64,000 nucleotides of DNA from Palsa-504 sp963790065 (GTDB lineage: Bacteria; Actinomycetota; Actinomycetes; Streptosporangiales; Streptosporangiaceae), in contig CAWBNK010000002.1 in assembly GCA_963790065.1 (NCBI GenBank), forward strand, positions 1 to 64,000. The letters run 5' to 3'. Numbering within the stretch: the stretch's first letter is position 1; each line of letters opens with the position of its first letter. A program made the translations under genes and the position numbers. The notes beneath the pieces are model-generated. The model was not told where the DNA came from, made no database searches, and saw nothing but the letters and a program-made list of their open reading frames with translations. Positions 44,047 through 51,963 of the stretch are shown piece by piece.

Positions 44047-46935
44047 CTAGTGCTCGGCAAGTCCCTTAGGGCTTCGGTACCTGTTCGGACGCCGTACATC
44101 CCACTGAACCCTGGAACCGAGGCCTCCGGTCGGGGTCCACTGGATTCTGACGACTTGGGAGTCATCTGGGACCTGGAACGTCACCGATCCGGTCGCAGGC
44201 TGTCCGTGCCATAGGCGGATCGAGGTGTCGCGGAATTTCGGGTATCTGGAGATGTCAGCGATTTCCGGCGGGTAGCTCTGCCCGGTGCTGTCAATGACGG
44301 CGGCGGCGTTGTTGACGTCCACGTCCTGCGAGCCGTCGTTCAGCGCCTTGATCTTGAAGACGGCGGCCACGAGCCGCCTTCCGCTGTCTGAGGTGTTGCA
44401 CTGGTCGGCGAGCTGTGCTGGATCAATGACTTTCTTCAGGGTTATCCGGTAGCTGTCGTCGCTGTTGCCGCGCAGATCGAAGCCTGAGCCGATCTTGGCC
44501 ATTTCGGGCTCGCGTGCGGCCAGCCGGTGCTGCAGTTCGATGTGCCGGAACTGATAGACAGAACCCGCTTGGCGGAGAACGCCGCGTCTGTGGGCGTCGG
44601 CGAGGAAGTCCATGAGCCGCCGCGGCAGTCGTTTGCGCGAGGCGAGCCATCCTGCGGTAAGGGCGTACGACGGCCACGCCGTCTGGGTGAAGCCCAGTGT
44701 GAGTCCGACCATGAGCGCGGTCCCGATCCCATAGGCAAGCCCGCTTCCGAGCCCGCCGGAAGATCCGGCGAAGAACCTCGCCACGAAGCCGCTGACCAGC
44801 CCAACGGGCAGTCCTACGGCTAGTCCACCCGCCAGCATGAGGAGAAACGCTACGTGCCGATCACGGGCCAGCACGACGCCGGGACTCGCCGCACGTTCGA
44901 GATCGCCGGCGACACTCTTGAGTCCGATCAGGAGCCCGGTCGCGAGCCCGGCAATGGATCCGGTCGCTAGCCCGGCTGCGGGGCCGGCGGCACGCCAGGT
45001 TACTAGACCGGCGGCAAGGCCGACCACGAGTCCGAAAAAGGATCCGAACCCGAACTCATCACCTATCCCCAGACCACGCGCGGGTGCCTCGGCACTGCTG
45101 AGCCCGGCCTTGGGTTCGATCGAGATGTCGAATGGCCGGCCCATTTTCTCCCGGGCCCAGATGACGCCTGCGACGGGGAGGAACAACGTCCAGAACACCA
45201 ATCCAAAGACGATCATCAAGGCGGCCCCGACCACGATCCCGTCCGCTAGTACCATCCCGAGGCTGACCCCGGCGGCAAGCGGGCCCGCGAGCCAGGCCGC
45301 GAGCCCGGCCGCAAGCACCACTGTCATCACGATCGCGGTGAAGGCCGTGCGCGATATGACCCGCCTCAACCGCCACCAGGCCAGGTCCGGAGCACCGATC
45401 GTTCGCTCGAGGTGACGAGCCAGGAGCACCAGCCACGCTTCCGCGTGCGCCGGAGTCCAGCGGTCTGCGGTGCCTGGCCGGTAGGCAGCCGGGATAAACC
45501 CGTCAAACAGGAAGGACTCAACGGCGGACCGGGTTGTCAGGGCAGGGTCACATAGTTCGGCCGGGTCGCGCAACGCTTCGGTCAGCTCGCCAGGGCGGGG
45601 ATTGTAGATGGTGTGGGCCAGCCCCACCATCAGCGGAGTGCTCAGCGCCTGCCCGGCCGGGGTCTGTGTGCCAACCACAGCAAGGACGGGATCCCAACGG
45701 GCCTGTGCGTCAGGGCTGGCATCGCACAGGTACCCGCGGACGGCGGCAGCATCCAGCGGGCGCAGCTGGACAACCGCGGCCTGAAGACTCACCGCAACAC
45801 CGCCTGGCGGCCTGACCGCGTCCCGGTATTGCTCGGTGCGACAGGTCACCACCAGATGCTCGCCAGGTCGCAGCGCGTCCTTGATCCGGCTGATCGCCCG
45901 GCCCCGGACCTGCTCAGGGATCTCGTCAAGCCCGTCCAGGATAGGCAGGATCAGACCTGAGGCCAGCAATGCCGCCGCCTGCGTGGGCTCCATCCTGCCA
46001 GGCGGCGGGCCGCTGGCGAGGGCAGGATGATCGGTCAGGAGCTGAATGCCCAGCCAGTCCGGCAAGGTCTGTTCCCGGGGATTCCAGGTGGCGATGGAGG
46101 CCAGGAACGGTACCGGACCGCCGGCGGTTCGGCGGGTAAGCAGGTCAAGCACCAGGCGGACCATGAGCATCGTCTTGCCCGAGCCCGGCTCGCCGAGGAC
46201 GACCAGCCGCCCCGTTGGTACCTTGCCCAGTACGTCCGCCAGCTCACCACCGTCTCCGGCCAGGCCATCCGGATCGGCGGCCCAGGTCTGCGCTGACCTC
46301 AGCGCGGGCCACCCGGCGCCGCTACTCGCGAGCCGTACCAGCGAGTCCCAGGAGTCGATCAGGGATTGATCCGCCGGAACCCAGGAAACATCCAGCGGAT
46401 AGGGATCGTTCAGCCGTCGGGTAACTGCCTCGGCTTCCCACTGCGCGCCCACCGCGACGGCGAGCTGGTCGGCGATATGAGCCATAGTGAGCTCGCCGAC
46501 CTGGGCGGATCTTCGGGCGTCCAGGTATCCCGCGACCGTAAGCCAAAGCGCGGGCAAGCCAAGAGAGAACGTGGCAGCCAGCCCCACCGCGCCGCTGTCC
46601 ACGTGCTGATGGCGGAACACCTGCGCTAGCGCCCACGCCCACGGCAGCAAGCAGACGACCGCGGCCGCCGCAAGGTTCACCGGAGTCGGGCGCAGGACGG
46701 CAGCAAGCCAAGGCCGCCGGCCCGAGCGCCTGGTACCTCTCACGCTTGCAGATTGCCATCTGCCGCGGTCTGAGACCAGTGCTATCGGGTCTGGAACGAC
46801 GTGCCGGACCCGATGGTTGCGCCAGTCGTTATCGGCGCCCGGTTCCGGGTCGCGGAACGGGCTGACCGCAGCGGCCGGGACCGGCGCACAGTCGCATATG
46901 TCATCCCCGACATGTGAGGCTGAGCATGACGCCAT
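44047..46935 (-). CDS. membrane NACHT NTPase with C-terminal DUF4352-like domain
   Basis: 962 residues from ATG 46935. Two membrane helices (about 86-140), then a NACHT NTPase with Walker A LGEPGSGKTMLMVR (247-255) and Walker B/metal motif LPILDGLDEIPE (~329-338) with the NACHT-type double acidic GLDE. A long C-terminal set of Gly/Ala-rich membrane helices (about 560-780) is followed by a ~150-residue beta-sandwich (DDSYRITLKKVIDP to SVTFQVPDDSQ) resembling DUF4352. Bacterial NACHT proteins include signalling and anti-phage NTPases; none is proven here. The chosen ATG overlaps the divergent phenol-cluster gene by ten bases, so the true start may be further in, for example GTG 46743. Confidence 0.72.
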   Translation of the reverse strand: MASCSASHVGDDICDCAPVPAAAVSPFRDPEPGADNDWRNHRVRHVVPDPIALVSDRGRWQSASVRGTRRSGRRPWLAAVLRPTPVNLAAAAVVCLLPWAWALAQVFRHQHVDSGAVGLAATFSLGLPALWLTVAGYLDARRSAQVGELTMAHIADQLAVAVGAQWEAEAVTRRLNDPYPLDVSWVPADQSLIDSWDSLVRLASSGAGWPALRSAQTWAADPDGLAGDGGELADVLGKVPTGRLVVLGEPGSGKTMLMVRLVLDLLTRRTAGGPVPFLASIATWNPREQTLPDWLGIQLLTDHPALASGPPPGRMEPTQAAALLASGLILPILDGLDEIPEQVRGRAISRIKDALRPGEHLVVTCRTEQYRDAVRPPGGVAVSLQAAVVQLRPLDAAAVRGYLCDASPDAQARWDPVLAVVGTQTPAGQALSTPLMVGLAHTIYNPRPGELTEALRDPAELCDPALTTRSAVESFLFDGFIPAAYRPGTADRWTPAHAEAWLVLLARHLERTIGAPDLAWWRLRRVISRTAFTAIVMTVVLAAGLAAWLAGPLAAGVSLGMVLADGIVVGAALMIVFGLVFWTLFLPVAGVIWAREKMGRPFDISIEPKAGLSSAEAPARGLGIGDEFGFGSFFGLVVGLAAGLVTWRAAGPAAGLATGSIAGLATGLLIGLKSVAGDLERAASPGVVLARDRHVAFLLMLAGGLAVGLPVGLVSGFVARFFAGSSGGLGSGLAYGIGTALMVGLTLGFTQTAWPSYALTAGWLASRKRLPRRLMDFLADAHRRGVLRQAGSVYQFRHIELQHRLAAREPEMAKIGSGFDLRGNSDDSYRITLKKVIDPAQLADQCNTSDSGRRLVAAVFKIKALNDGSQDVDVNNAAAVIDSTGQSYPPEIADISRYPKFRDTSIRLWHGQPATGSVTFQVPDDSQVVRIQWTPTGGLGSRVQWDVRRPNRYRSPKGLAEH
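46895..46916. promoter_or_regulatory. inverted repeat upstream of the phenol cluster
   Basis: CATATGTC (46895-46902) and GACATGTG (46909-46916) form a near-perfect inverted repeat with a six-base spacer, ten bases before ATG 46926. Candidate operator for the phenol operon, though it also lies inside the possible NACHT N-terminus. Confidence 0.35.
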
Positions 46936-47423
46936 TCATGGAACGCGTGACCGAAGTGGTCACCGGCGGCGAGCGCGGCGGCTCGCCAGGAACCCGTCCC
47001 AGCGAGCCGCGGCCGGTCGTGATCGGCGCGGACGAGCAGGTCATGACGCGGGCGCTGGCCGAGCAGCTGGTGTCCGAGGCCAATGCGGTGCTGGTCAGCG
47101 CGGGGCCCCGCGCTGCAGGGCCGGGGCCGGGCGCGGCAGGGCCGGGCGCGGCGGGGGACGTCATCGACCTGGAGGACGAGCTCGGCGAAGGCCGGCTCTC
47201 GTTCGTGATGCGTTACCAGGAGCGCTACGCGCGGGTGTCAACCAGCTTCGCGCACCGGACGTCGGTCGGCCGCCTGCACGGGGTGGGGGCCGGCGGTGCG
47301 GACCAGGGCGGTGCGGGCGAGGTCGCCCTGGACGGCCCTGAGCAGCTCGAGCGGCTGATCCTGCTTCTTCTCACTCAAGGACAAGGAGGCACCTCGTGCA
47401 ATACGAGCTCCGCCAGCAGGTGA
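46926..47423 (+). CDS. unknown first gene of the phenol hydroxylase operon
   Basis: 165 residues starting MTPFMERVTEVVTGG. No membrane helix or signal peptide. A Gly/Ala/Pro-rich linker (about 60-78) separates an N-terminal helix (QVMTRALAEQLVSEANAVLV) from a conserved-looking segment DLEDELGEGRLSFVMRYQERYARV. It sits where dmpK-like assembly factors sit in proteobacterial clusters and overlaps the hydroxylase beta gene by 28 bp, but I see no DmpK resemblance. It may be an actinobacterial accessory or assembly protein; function unknown. Confidence 0.6.
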   Translation: MTPFMERVTEVVTGGERGGSPGTRPSEPRPVVIGADEQVMTRALAEQLVSEANAVLVSAGPRAAGPGPGAAGPGAAGDVIDLEDELGEGRLSFVMRYQERYARVSTSFAHRTSVGRLHGVGAGGADQGGAGEVALDGPEQLERLILLLLTQGQGGTSCNTSSASR

Positions 47424-48430
47424 TCGAGCCCACGCGGCCCACGTTCACCCACCTGATCGACCGGTACGGCGCCCGGCCGGCCACCCGCTACGAGGAGGGC
47501 TCGGTCGGCATCCAGCCCACCGAGAACTTCCACTACCGGCCGCTGTGGGATCCGGCCCACGAACTCTACGACGAAACCTACACCGCGCTGCGGCTCACCG
47601 ATCCGTATTCCTTCACCGACCCGCGGCAGTACTACTACACCCCCTACGTGTCCAACCGCGCGGCGCTGCACGAGGCGTTCGGCAAGACGCTCGACTACGT
47701 GGCGGACCGGCACCTGCTGGACACGATGCCCGAGGACTGGCGCCGGGTCGTGGCCGAGGTGCTGCTGCCGCTGCGGTACTACGAGTCCGGCGCCCAGCTG
47801 CTGCTGGTCAACGGGGGCCGGTTCGCCTACGGCACCACGATCGAGCAATGCCTGTCCTACGCGGCGTTCGACCGGATCGGCAACGCCCAGCTGATCAGCC
47901 GGATCGGCATCGCGTTCGGCGGCAACACCGACTCCGCGCTGGCGACCACCAAGGGCGCCTGGCTGGAGGCGGACTACCTGCAGGGCCTGCGGCGGCTGGT
48001 GGAGGAACTGCTGGTCGAGCCGGACTGGGCGGCGGCCATGATGGCGGTCGACCTGACCGACCAGCTGCTGTACCCGCTGCTCACCCGACGGCTGGACGAG
48101 GCCGCGCTGCTGTCCGGGGCCGGCGCCTACAGCCTGCTCACCCAGTACCTGGCCACCTGGTTCGCCGACAACCGCAAGTGGGCCGACGCGCTGACGGCCG
48201 CGTGGCTGGCCGACGGGAACCACGGCGCGGCGAACCGGGGGGCACTGCGCCGGATCACGGCCCGCTACCTGCCTCAGGCCGTCGGCGCGGTCACCACGCT
48301 GGCCCGCGGCGTCGACGACCGGGCGGCCGGGGCCGAGGCAGCCGGCGCGGTCGCCGCCACCGCGGCCGAGCTCACCCGGAAGCTCGCCACCGCGGGCCTG
48401 ACCGACGACCCGGCTCCCAGGACGGAGTGA
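47396..48430 (+). CDS. dmpL: phenol hydroxylase beta subunit (DmpL-like)
   Basis: 344 residues, all-helical ferritin-like fold lacking the iron-binding ExxH pairs, as expected for the beta subunit of bacterial multicomponent monooxygenases. Landmarks: NFHYRPLWDPAHELYD, DPYSFTDPRQYYYTPYVSNRAAL and an AQLISRIGIAFGG stretch. It pairs with the alpha subunit encoded two genes downstream. GTG 47396 has AAGGAGG at about seven bases. Order beta, effector, alpha matches dmpLMN. Confidence 0.88.
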   Translation: MQYELRQQVIEPTRPTFTHLIDRYGARPATRYEEGSVGIQPTENFHYRPLWDPAHELYDETYTALRLTDPYSFTDPRQYYYTPYVSNRAALHEAFGKTLDYVADRHLLDTMPEDWRRVVAEVLLPLRYYESGAQLLLVNGGRFAYGTTIEQCLSYAAFDRIGNAQLISRIGIAFGGNTDSALATTKGAWLEADYLQGLRRLVEELLVEPDWAAAMMAVDLTDQLLYPLLTRRLDEAALLSGAGAYSLLTQYLATWFADNRKWADALTAAWLADGNHGAANRGALRRITARYLPQAVGAVTTLARGVDDRAAGAEAAGAVAATAAELTRKLATAGLTDDPAPRTE

Positions 48431-48437
48431 AACAGAA

Positions 48438-48731
48438 ATGACCGAATCCACCGCCATCCGTGAGGTGGGCGTGCACCTGCAGGAATCCGGCGACGACACG
48501 CGCCTGCTGGTCGCCGCCATCGAGGCGGACAACCCGCAGGCCAACGTCAGCTACCTGCCCGGGATCGTCAGCGTCAAGACCCCCGGCCAGCTCACCATCA
48601 GGCGCGAGAGCGTCGAAGCCAAGCTCGGCCGCGAGTGGGAGACCCACGAGTTCCAGCTCGCCATCATCAGCTACCTGGGACACATCGGGACCTGGGACGA
48701 CGACGAGATCGTCATCAGCTGGGACCACTGA
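48438..48731 (+). CDS. dmpM: monooxygenase effector (coupling) protein, DmpM/MmoB family
   Basis: 97 residues, the usual length of MmoB/DmpM regulatory components. NPQANVSYLPGIVSVKTPGQLTI is the family core around the buried beta strand, and the C-terminus ends in DDEIVISWDH. It binds the hydroxylase, adjusts access to the diiron site and couples NADH oxidation to hydroxylation. It lies between the beta and alpha genes. A 14-bp repeat begins within its last codons. Confidence 0.9.
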   Translation: MTESTAIREVGVHLQESGDDTRLLVAAIEADNPQANVSYLPGIVSVKTPGQLTIRRESVEAKLGREWETHEFQLAIISYLGHIGTWDDDEIVISWDH

Positions 48732-48774
48732 GACCCGACCACTGAGACCCGACCACTGGGGCCCGACCACTGAG
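48723..48774. repeat. 14-bp tandem repeat across the dmpM-like stop codon
   Basis: Four copies of GACCACTGAGACCC (third copy altered, fourth partial). The first copy contains the TGA stop of the effector gene, so the spacer before the alpha-subunit gene was built by duplicating the end of the coding sequence. Confidence 0.85.
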
Positions 48775-48788
48775 CAAGGAGAAACACC

Positions 48789-50309
48789 GTGGCCAAGATG
48801 TCGATGAAGGCGCGCTACTCGGCGCTGACCCGCGACCTGTCCTGGGAACCGAGTTACGTCAGCGAGCAGGAAGTCTTCCCGCACACCACGTTCGAGGGCA
48901 TCAAGATCCACGACTGGTCGAAATGGGAGGACCCGTTCCGGCTGACCGTGGACGCCTACTACAAGTACCAGACCGAGAAGGACAAGCGGCTGTACGCGGT
49001 CCTGGACGGGTTCGCGCAGTCGCAGGGCCACCTGAGCCTGTCCGAGGCGCGCTACGTCAACGCGATGAAGATCTTCCTGCAGGGCGTCACCCCGCTGGAG
49101 TACGCCGCCCACCGGCACTTCGCCTACCTGGCCAGGCAGCTCAACGGGGCCGGGCCCAGGTTCGCGGCGCTTTGCCAGTCGATCGACGAGCTGCGGCACA
49201 CCCAGACCGAGATCCACACGCTGTCGAACTACAACAAGTACTACGGCGGGCTGCACAACTTCCCGCAGCAGTTCGACCGGGTCTGGTACCTGTCGGTGCC
49301 CAAGTCGTTCTTTGACGACGCGATGTCGGCCGGGCCGTTCGAGTTCCTGATCTCGATCAGCTTCGCGTTCGAGTACCTGCTCACCAACCTGCTGTTCGTG
49401 CCGTTCATGTCGGGCGCCAGCTACAACGGCGACCTGCCCTCGATGACGTTCGGCTTCTCGGCGCAGAGCGACGAGAGCCGGCACATGACGCTGGGCCTGG
49501 AGGCGATCAAGTTCCTGCTCGAGCAGGACGAGGCCAACGTGCCCATCGTGCAGGCCTGGATCGACAAGTGGTTCTGGCGCGGGTACCGGCTGACCGCCCT
49601 GGTCGCCGCGATGCTCGACTACATGCTGCCCAGGAAGGTCATGAGCTGGGCCGAGGCCTTCGACCTGTACTTCGGCCAGCAGATGCTGGAAGGGCTGTTC
49701 CCCGACCTGGCCTACTACGGCATCCGGCCGCCGCGGCACGTCGCCGACGCGCTGGACGAGAAGGACATCCTGTCCCACCAGGTGTACTGGACGCTGTACC
49801 AGTTCTCGTTCGCGGCCGCCTTCACCACCACCGTGCCGACCGCCGACGAGCTGAACTGGTTCTCCGCGCAGTACCCGGACACGTTCGACCGCCACTTCCG
49901 CGGCAACTGGGAGAAGGCGGGCAGGATCGCTAAAGGCGGCGGGCGGTTTTTCTTCCAGGGCCTGCCCCAGCTGTGCCAGACCTGCCAGATCCCGATGCTG
50001 TTCACCGAGCCCGGCGACCCGGCCACGATCTGCCAGCGCGGCAGCGATTTCCGCGGCGAGCACTACAACTTCTGCTCCGACGGCTGCAAGTGGATCTTCG
50101 ACCGGGAACCGGAGAAGTACATCCAGGCCTGGCTGCCGGTGCACCAGATCTACCAGGGCAGCTGCGGCGGCCCCTCGGTGCCCGAGGTGCTGGCCTGGTA
50201 CGGCCTGCAGGACGGCGACAGCGGCGAGTACCACGGGTCCGCCGACGAGCAGAACTGGGCCCGCTGGCACGCCGGGGCCGGCATCGAGACGGCCGTGGCG
50301 GGAGGCTGA
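48789..50309 (+). CDS. dmpN: phenol hydroxylase alpha (oxygenase) subunit, DmpN-like
   Basis: 506 residues with all diiron ligands of the family: E104, E134 with H137 (DELRH), E195 (FEYLL), and E229 with H232 (DESRH). The C-terminal third contains cysteine-rich CQTCQIPMLF and CSDGCKWIF motifs typical of DmpN. It activates O2 and hydroxylates phenol (or methylphenols) to catechols. GTG 48789 is preceded by AAGGAG. Partners: beta and effector upstream, DmpO-like and reductase downstream. Confidence 0.94.
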   Translation: MAKMSMKARYSALTRDLSWEPSYVSEQEVFPHTTFEGIKIHDWSKWEDPFRLTVDAYYKYQTEKDKRLYAVLDGFAQSQGHLSLSEARYVNAMKIFLQGVTPLEYAAHRHFAYLARQLNGAGPRFAALCQSIDELRHTQTEIHTLSNYNKYYGGLHNFPQQFDRVWYLSVPKSFFDDAMSAGPFEFLISISFAFEYLLTNLLFVPFMSGASYNGDLPSMTFGFSAQSDESRHMTLGLEAIKFLLEQDEANVPIVQAWIDKWFWRGYRLTALVAAMLDYMLPRKVMSWAEAFDLYFGQQMLEGLFPDLAYYGIRPPRHVADALDEKDILSHQVYWTLYQFSFAAAFTTTVPTADELNWFSAQYPDTFDRHFRGNWEKAGRIAKGGGRFFFQGLPQLCQTCQIPMLFTEPGDPATICQRGSDFRGEHYNFCSDGCKWIFDREPEKYIQAWLPVHQIYQGSCGGPSVPEVLAWYGLQDGDSGEYHGSADEQNWARWHAGAGIETAVAGG

Positions 50310-50310
50310 G

Positions 50311-50637
50311 ATGAGCGTGCGCGCGATCGGGGACTACGACTTCCCGTCCCGGTCCCGGCAGGAGCTGTACGGCGAGGACCAGCTGGTCCACGTGCTGTGG
50401 CGGGGCAACTCGTTCCTCTGCGCGGCGGCGACGTTCCGCGCCCCCCGGGCCATGCCGTTCGGCGAGTTCGTCTCGGCCATCGTCGAGCCCTGGGCCGCCT
50501 CCGACCCGGACTTCGCGCCGGGCACGGAGGACGGCTGGCAGCTCGACGGCCGGGCCATCGAGCCCAAGCCGGACGAGAGCCTGGCCGACCTCGGCATCGG
50601 GCACAAGCACGTGCTGTCGTTCACCGTGCCGGCGTAA
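50311..50637 (+). CDS. dmpO: phenol hydroxylase small subunit (DmpO/P4-like)
   Basis: 108 residues, homologous in length and position to DmpO (gamma subunit of the hydroxylase). Begins MSVRAIGDYDFPSRSRQELYG and contains YGEDQLVHVLWRGNSFLCAA. Starts one base after the alpha stop, indicating coupled translation and fixed stoichiometry. Confidence 0.85.
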   Translation: MSVRAIGDYDFPSRSRQELYGEDQLVHVLWRGNSFLCAAATFRAPRAMPFGEFVSAIVEPWAASDPDFAPGTEDGWQLDGRAIEPKPDESLADLGIGHKHVLSFTVPA

Positions 50638-50642
50638 CCCCG

Positions 50643-51002
50643 ATGCCCACCCTCACCGTCGACGGCACCGATGTCGTCATCGCCACCCGGGCGGACGAGC
50701 CGATCCTGGCCGCGCTGTGCCGGCACGGCTACGCCTACCGGTTCGGCTGCCGGCGCGGCGGCTGCGGGATGTGCAAGGTCACGGTGCTGTCCGGCCAGAT
50801 CGAATACCGCGTCACGGTGTCAGCGCAGATCCTCACCTCCGGCGACGTCCAGGCCGGGATCTGCCTGTCCTGCCGGGCGGTGCCGCAGACCGACACCGTC
50901 ATCCGGCTCAGCCCCGACGACACGCTGCGCTGCGTCGCGCCGTTCCTGGCCGCCGCAGCCGCTAGACCATCCCCCACCCCACCAGCAAGCAGCAAGGAGT
51001 AG
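50643..51002 (+). CDS. dmpQ: plant-type [2Fe-2S] ferredoxin (DmpQ/XylT-like)
   Basis: 119 residues; cluster cysteines in CRRGGCGMC (C-x4-C-x2-C) and CLSC. In meta-cleavage clusters such ferredoxins re-reduce the iron of catechol 2,3-dioxygenase, whose gene follows immediately. A Pro/Ser-rich tail of ~20 residues extends beyond the fold. The ATG at 50643 lies five bases after the previous stop. Confidence 0.85.
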   Translation: MPTLTVDGTDVVIATRADEPILAALCRHGYAYRFGCRRGGCGMCKVTVLSGQIEYRVTVSAQILTSGDVQAGICLSCRAVPQTDTVIRLSPDDTLRCVAPFLAAAAARPSPTPPASSKE

Positions 51003-51004
51003 CC

Positions 51005-51919
51005 ATGGGCGTCATGCGGCTCGGTTACGTGCACGCCAGGGTCACCGACCTGACCGATTCCCTGAACCACTACCACGACACGCTCGGCATGCAGATCGCG
51101 GCGACCGCGCCTGGCCGGGCCTACATGAAGGCCTGGGACGAGTACGACCACCACTCGCTGGTCCTCGAGGAGGGCGGCGTCGGGCTGGTCAAGCTCGGCT
51201 ACAAGGTCGAGCAGCCCGAGGACCTCGACGTCTTCGAGAAGCGGGCCCAGCAGTTCGGCGCGATCACCGAGCGGATGAGCAAGGGCGAGAACCTGGCCAT
51301 CGGCGACGGCATCCGCATCGTGCTGCCGTCCGAGCACGTGCTCGAGCTGTACCACGAGGCCGAGCAGACCGGCACCGCCACCGGCACGCTCAACCCCGAC
51401 GCCTGGCCGCGCGACCTGATCGGGGTCGGCGTGCCGCGCATCGACCACTGCCTGGTCACCACCGAGGACCCGGTCCTGCTGGAGCGGTTCTTCGCCGAGG
51501 TGCTCGACTTCCGCCCGTCCGAGCGCGTGGTCACCGACCTCGGCGACCACGGTGACCTGCTCGGCTCGTGGATGTTCTGCACCAATACGCCGCACGACAT
51601 GGCGTTCATCAAGGGGCCGAACGGCAAGCTGCACCACTTCGCCTACCAGCTCGCCGACTGGTCGGAGATCCTGCGGGCCGGCGACCTGTTCGCCATGGAC
51701 GACGTGTCGGTCGACGTCGGGCCGACCCGGCACGGCATCACGCGGGGCACGACGATCTACTTCTTCGACCCGTCCGGGAACCGCAACGAGGTGTTCTCCG
51801 GCGGCTACCAGACCTTCAGGGATTTCCCGACCATCACCTGGACCGCCGATCAGCTGGCCAAGGGCATCTTCTACATCGGCCGGGAGCTGAACGAGCGCTT
51901 CACCAGCGTGCTGACCTGA
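51005..51919 (+). CDS. dmpB: catechol 2,3-dioxygenase (extradiol)
   Basis: 304 residues, two-domain vicinal-oxygen-chelate enzyme. Iron ligands: H148 (RIDHCLV), His of LHHFAY at 210/211, and E262 (GNRNEVFSGGY). It opens catechol between C2 and C3 to 2-hydroxymuconic semialdehyde. The AAGGAG ribosome site overlaps the ferredoxin stop. It lies between the ferredoxin and reductase genes, an order shifted from the Pseudomonas dmp operon (P before Q). Confidence 0.94.
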   Translation: MGVMRLGYVHARVTDLTDSLNHYHDTLGMQIAATAPGRAYMKAWDEYDHHSLVLEEGGVGLVKLGYKVEQPEDLDVFEKRAQQFGAITERMSKGENLAIGDGIRIVLPSEHVLELYHEAEQTGTATGTLNPDAWPRDLIGVGVPRIDHCLVTTEDPVLLERFFAEVLDFRPSERVVTDLGDHGDLLGSWMFCTNTPHDMAFIKGPNGKLHHFAYQLADWSEILRAGDLFAMDDVSVDVGPTRHGITRGTTIYFFDPSGNRNEVFSGGYQTFRDFPTITWTADQLAKGIFYIGRELNERFTSVLT

Positions 51920-51948
51920 CCCTGCTGACCTGACCCTGCTGACCTGAC
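51911..51948. repeat. 14-bp tandem repeat across the dmpB-like stop codon
   Basis: CTGACCTGACCCTG occurs twice and a third time in part (51911-51924, 51925-51938, 51939-51948). The first copy contains the TGA stop of the dioxygenase gene, the same kind of junction duplication as after the effector gene. Confidence 0.85.
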
Positions 51949-51963
51949 TAAGGGGGCCCGGCC

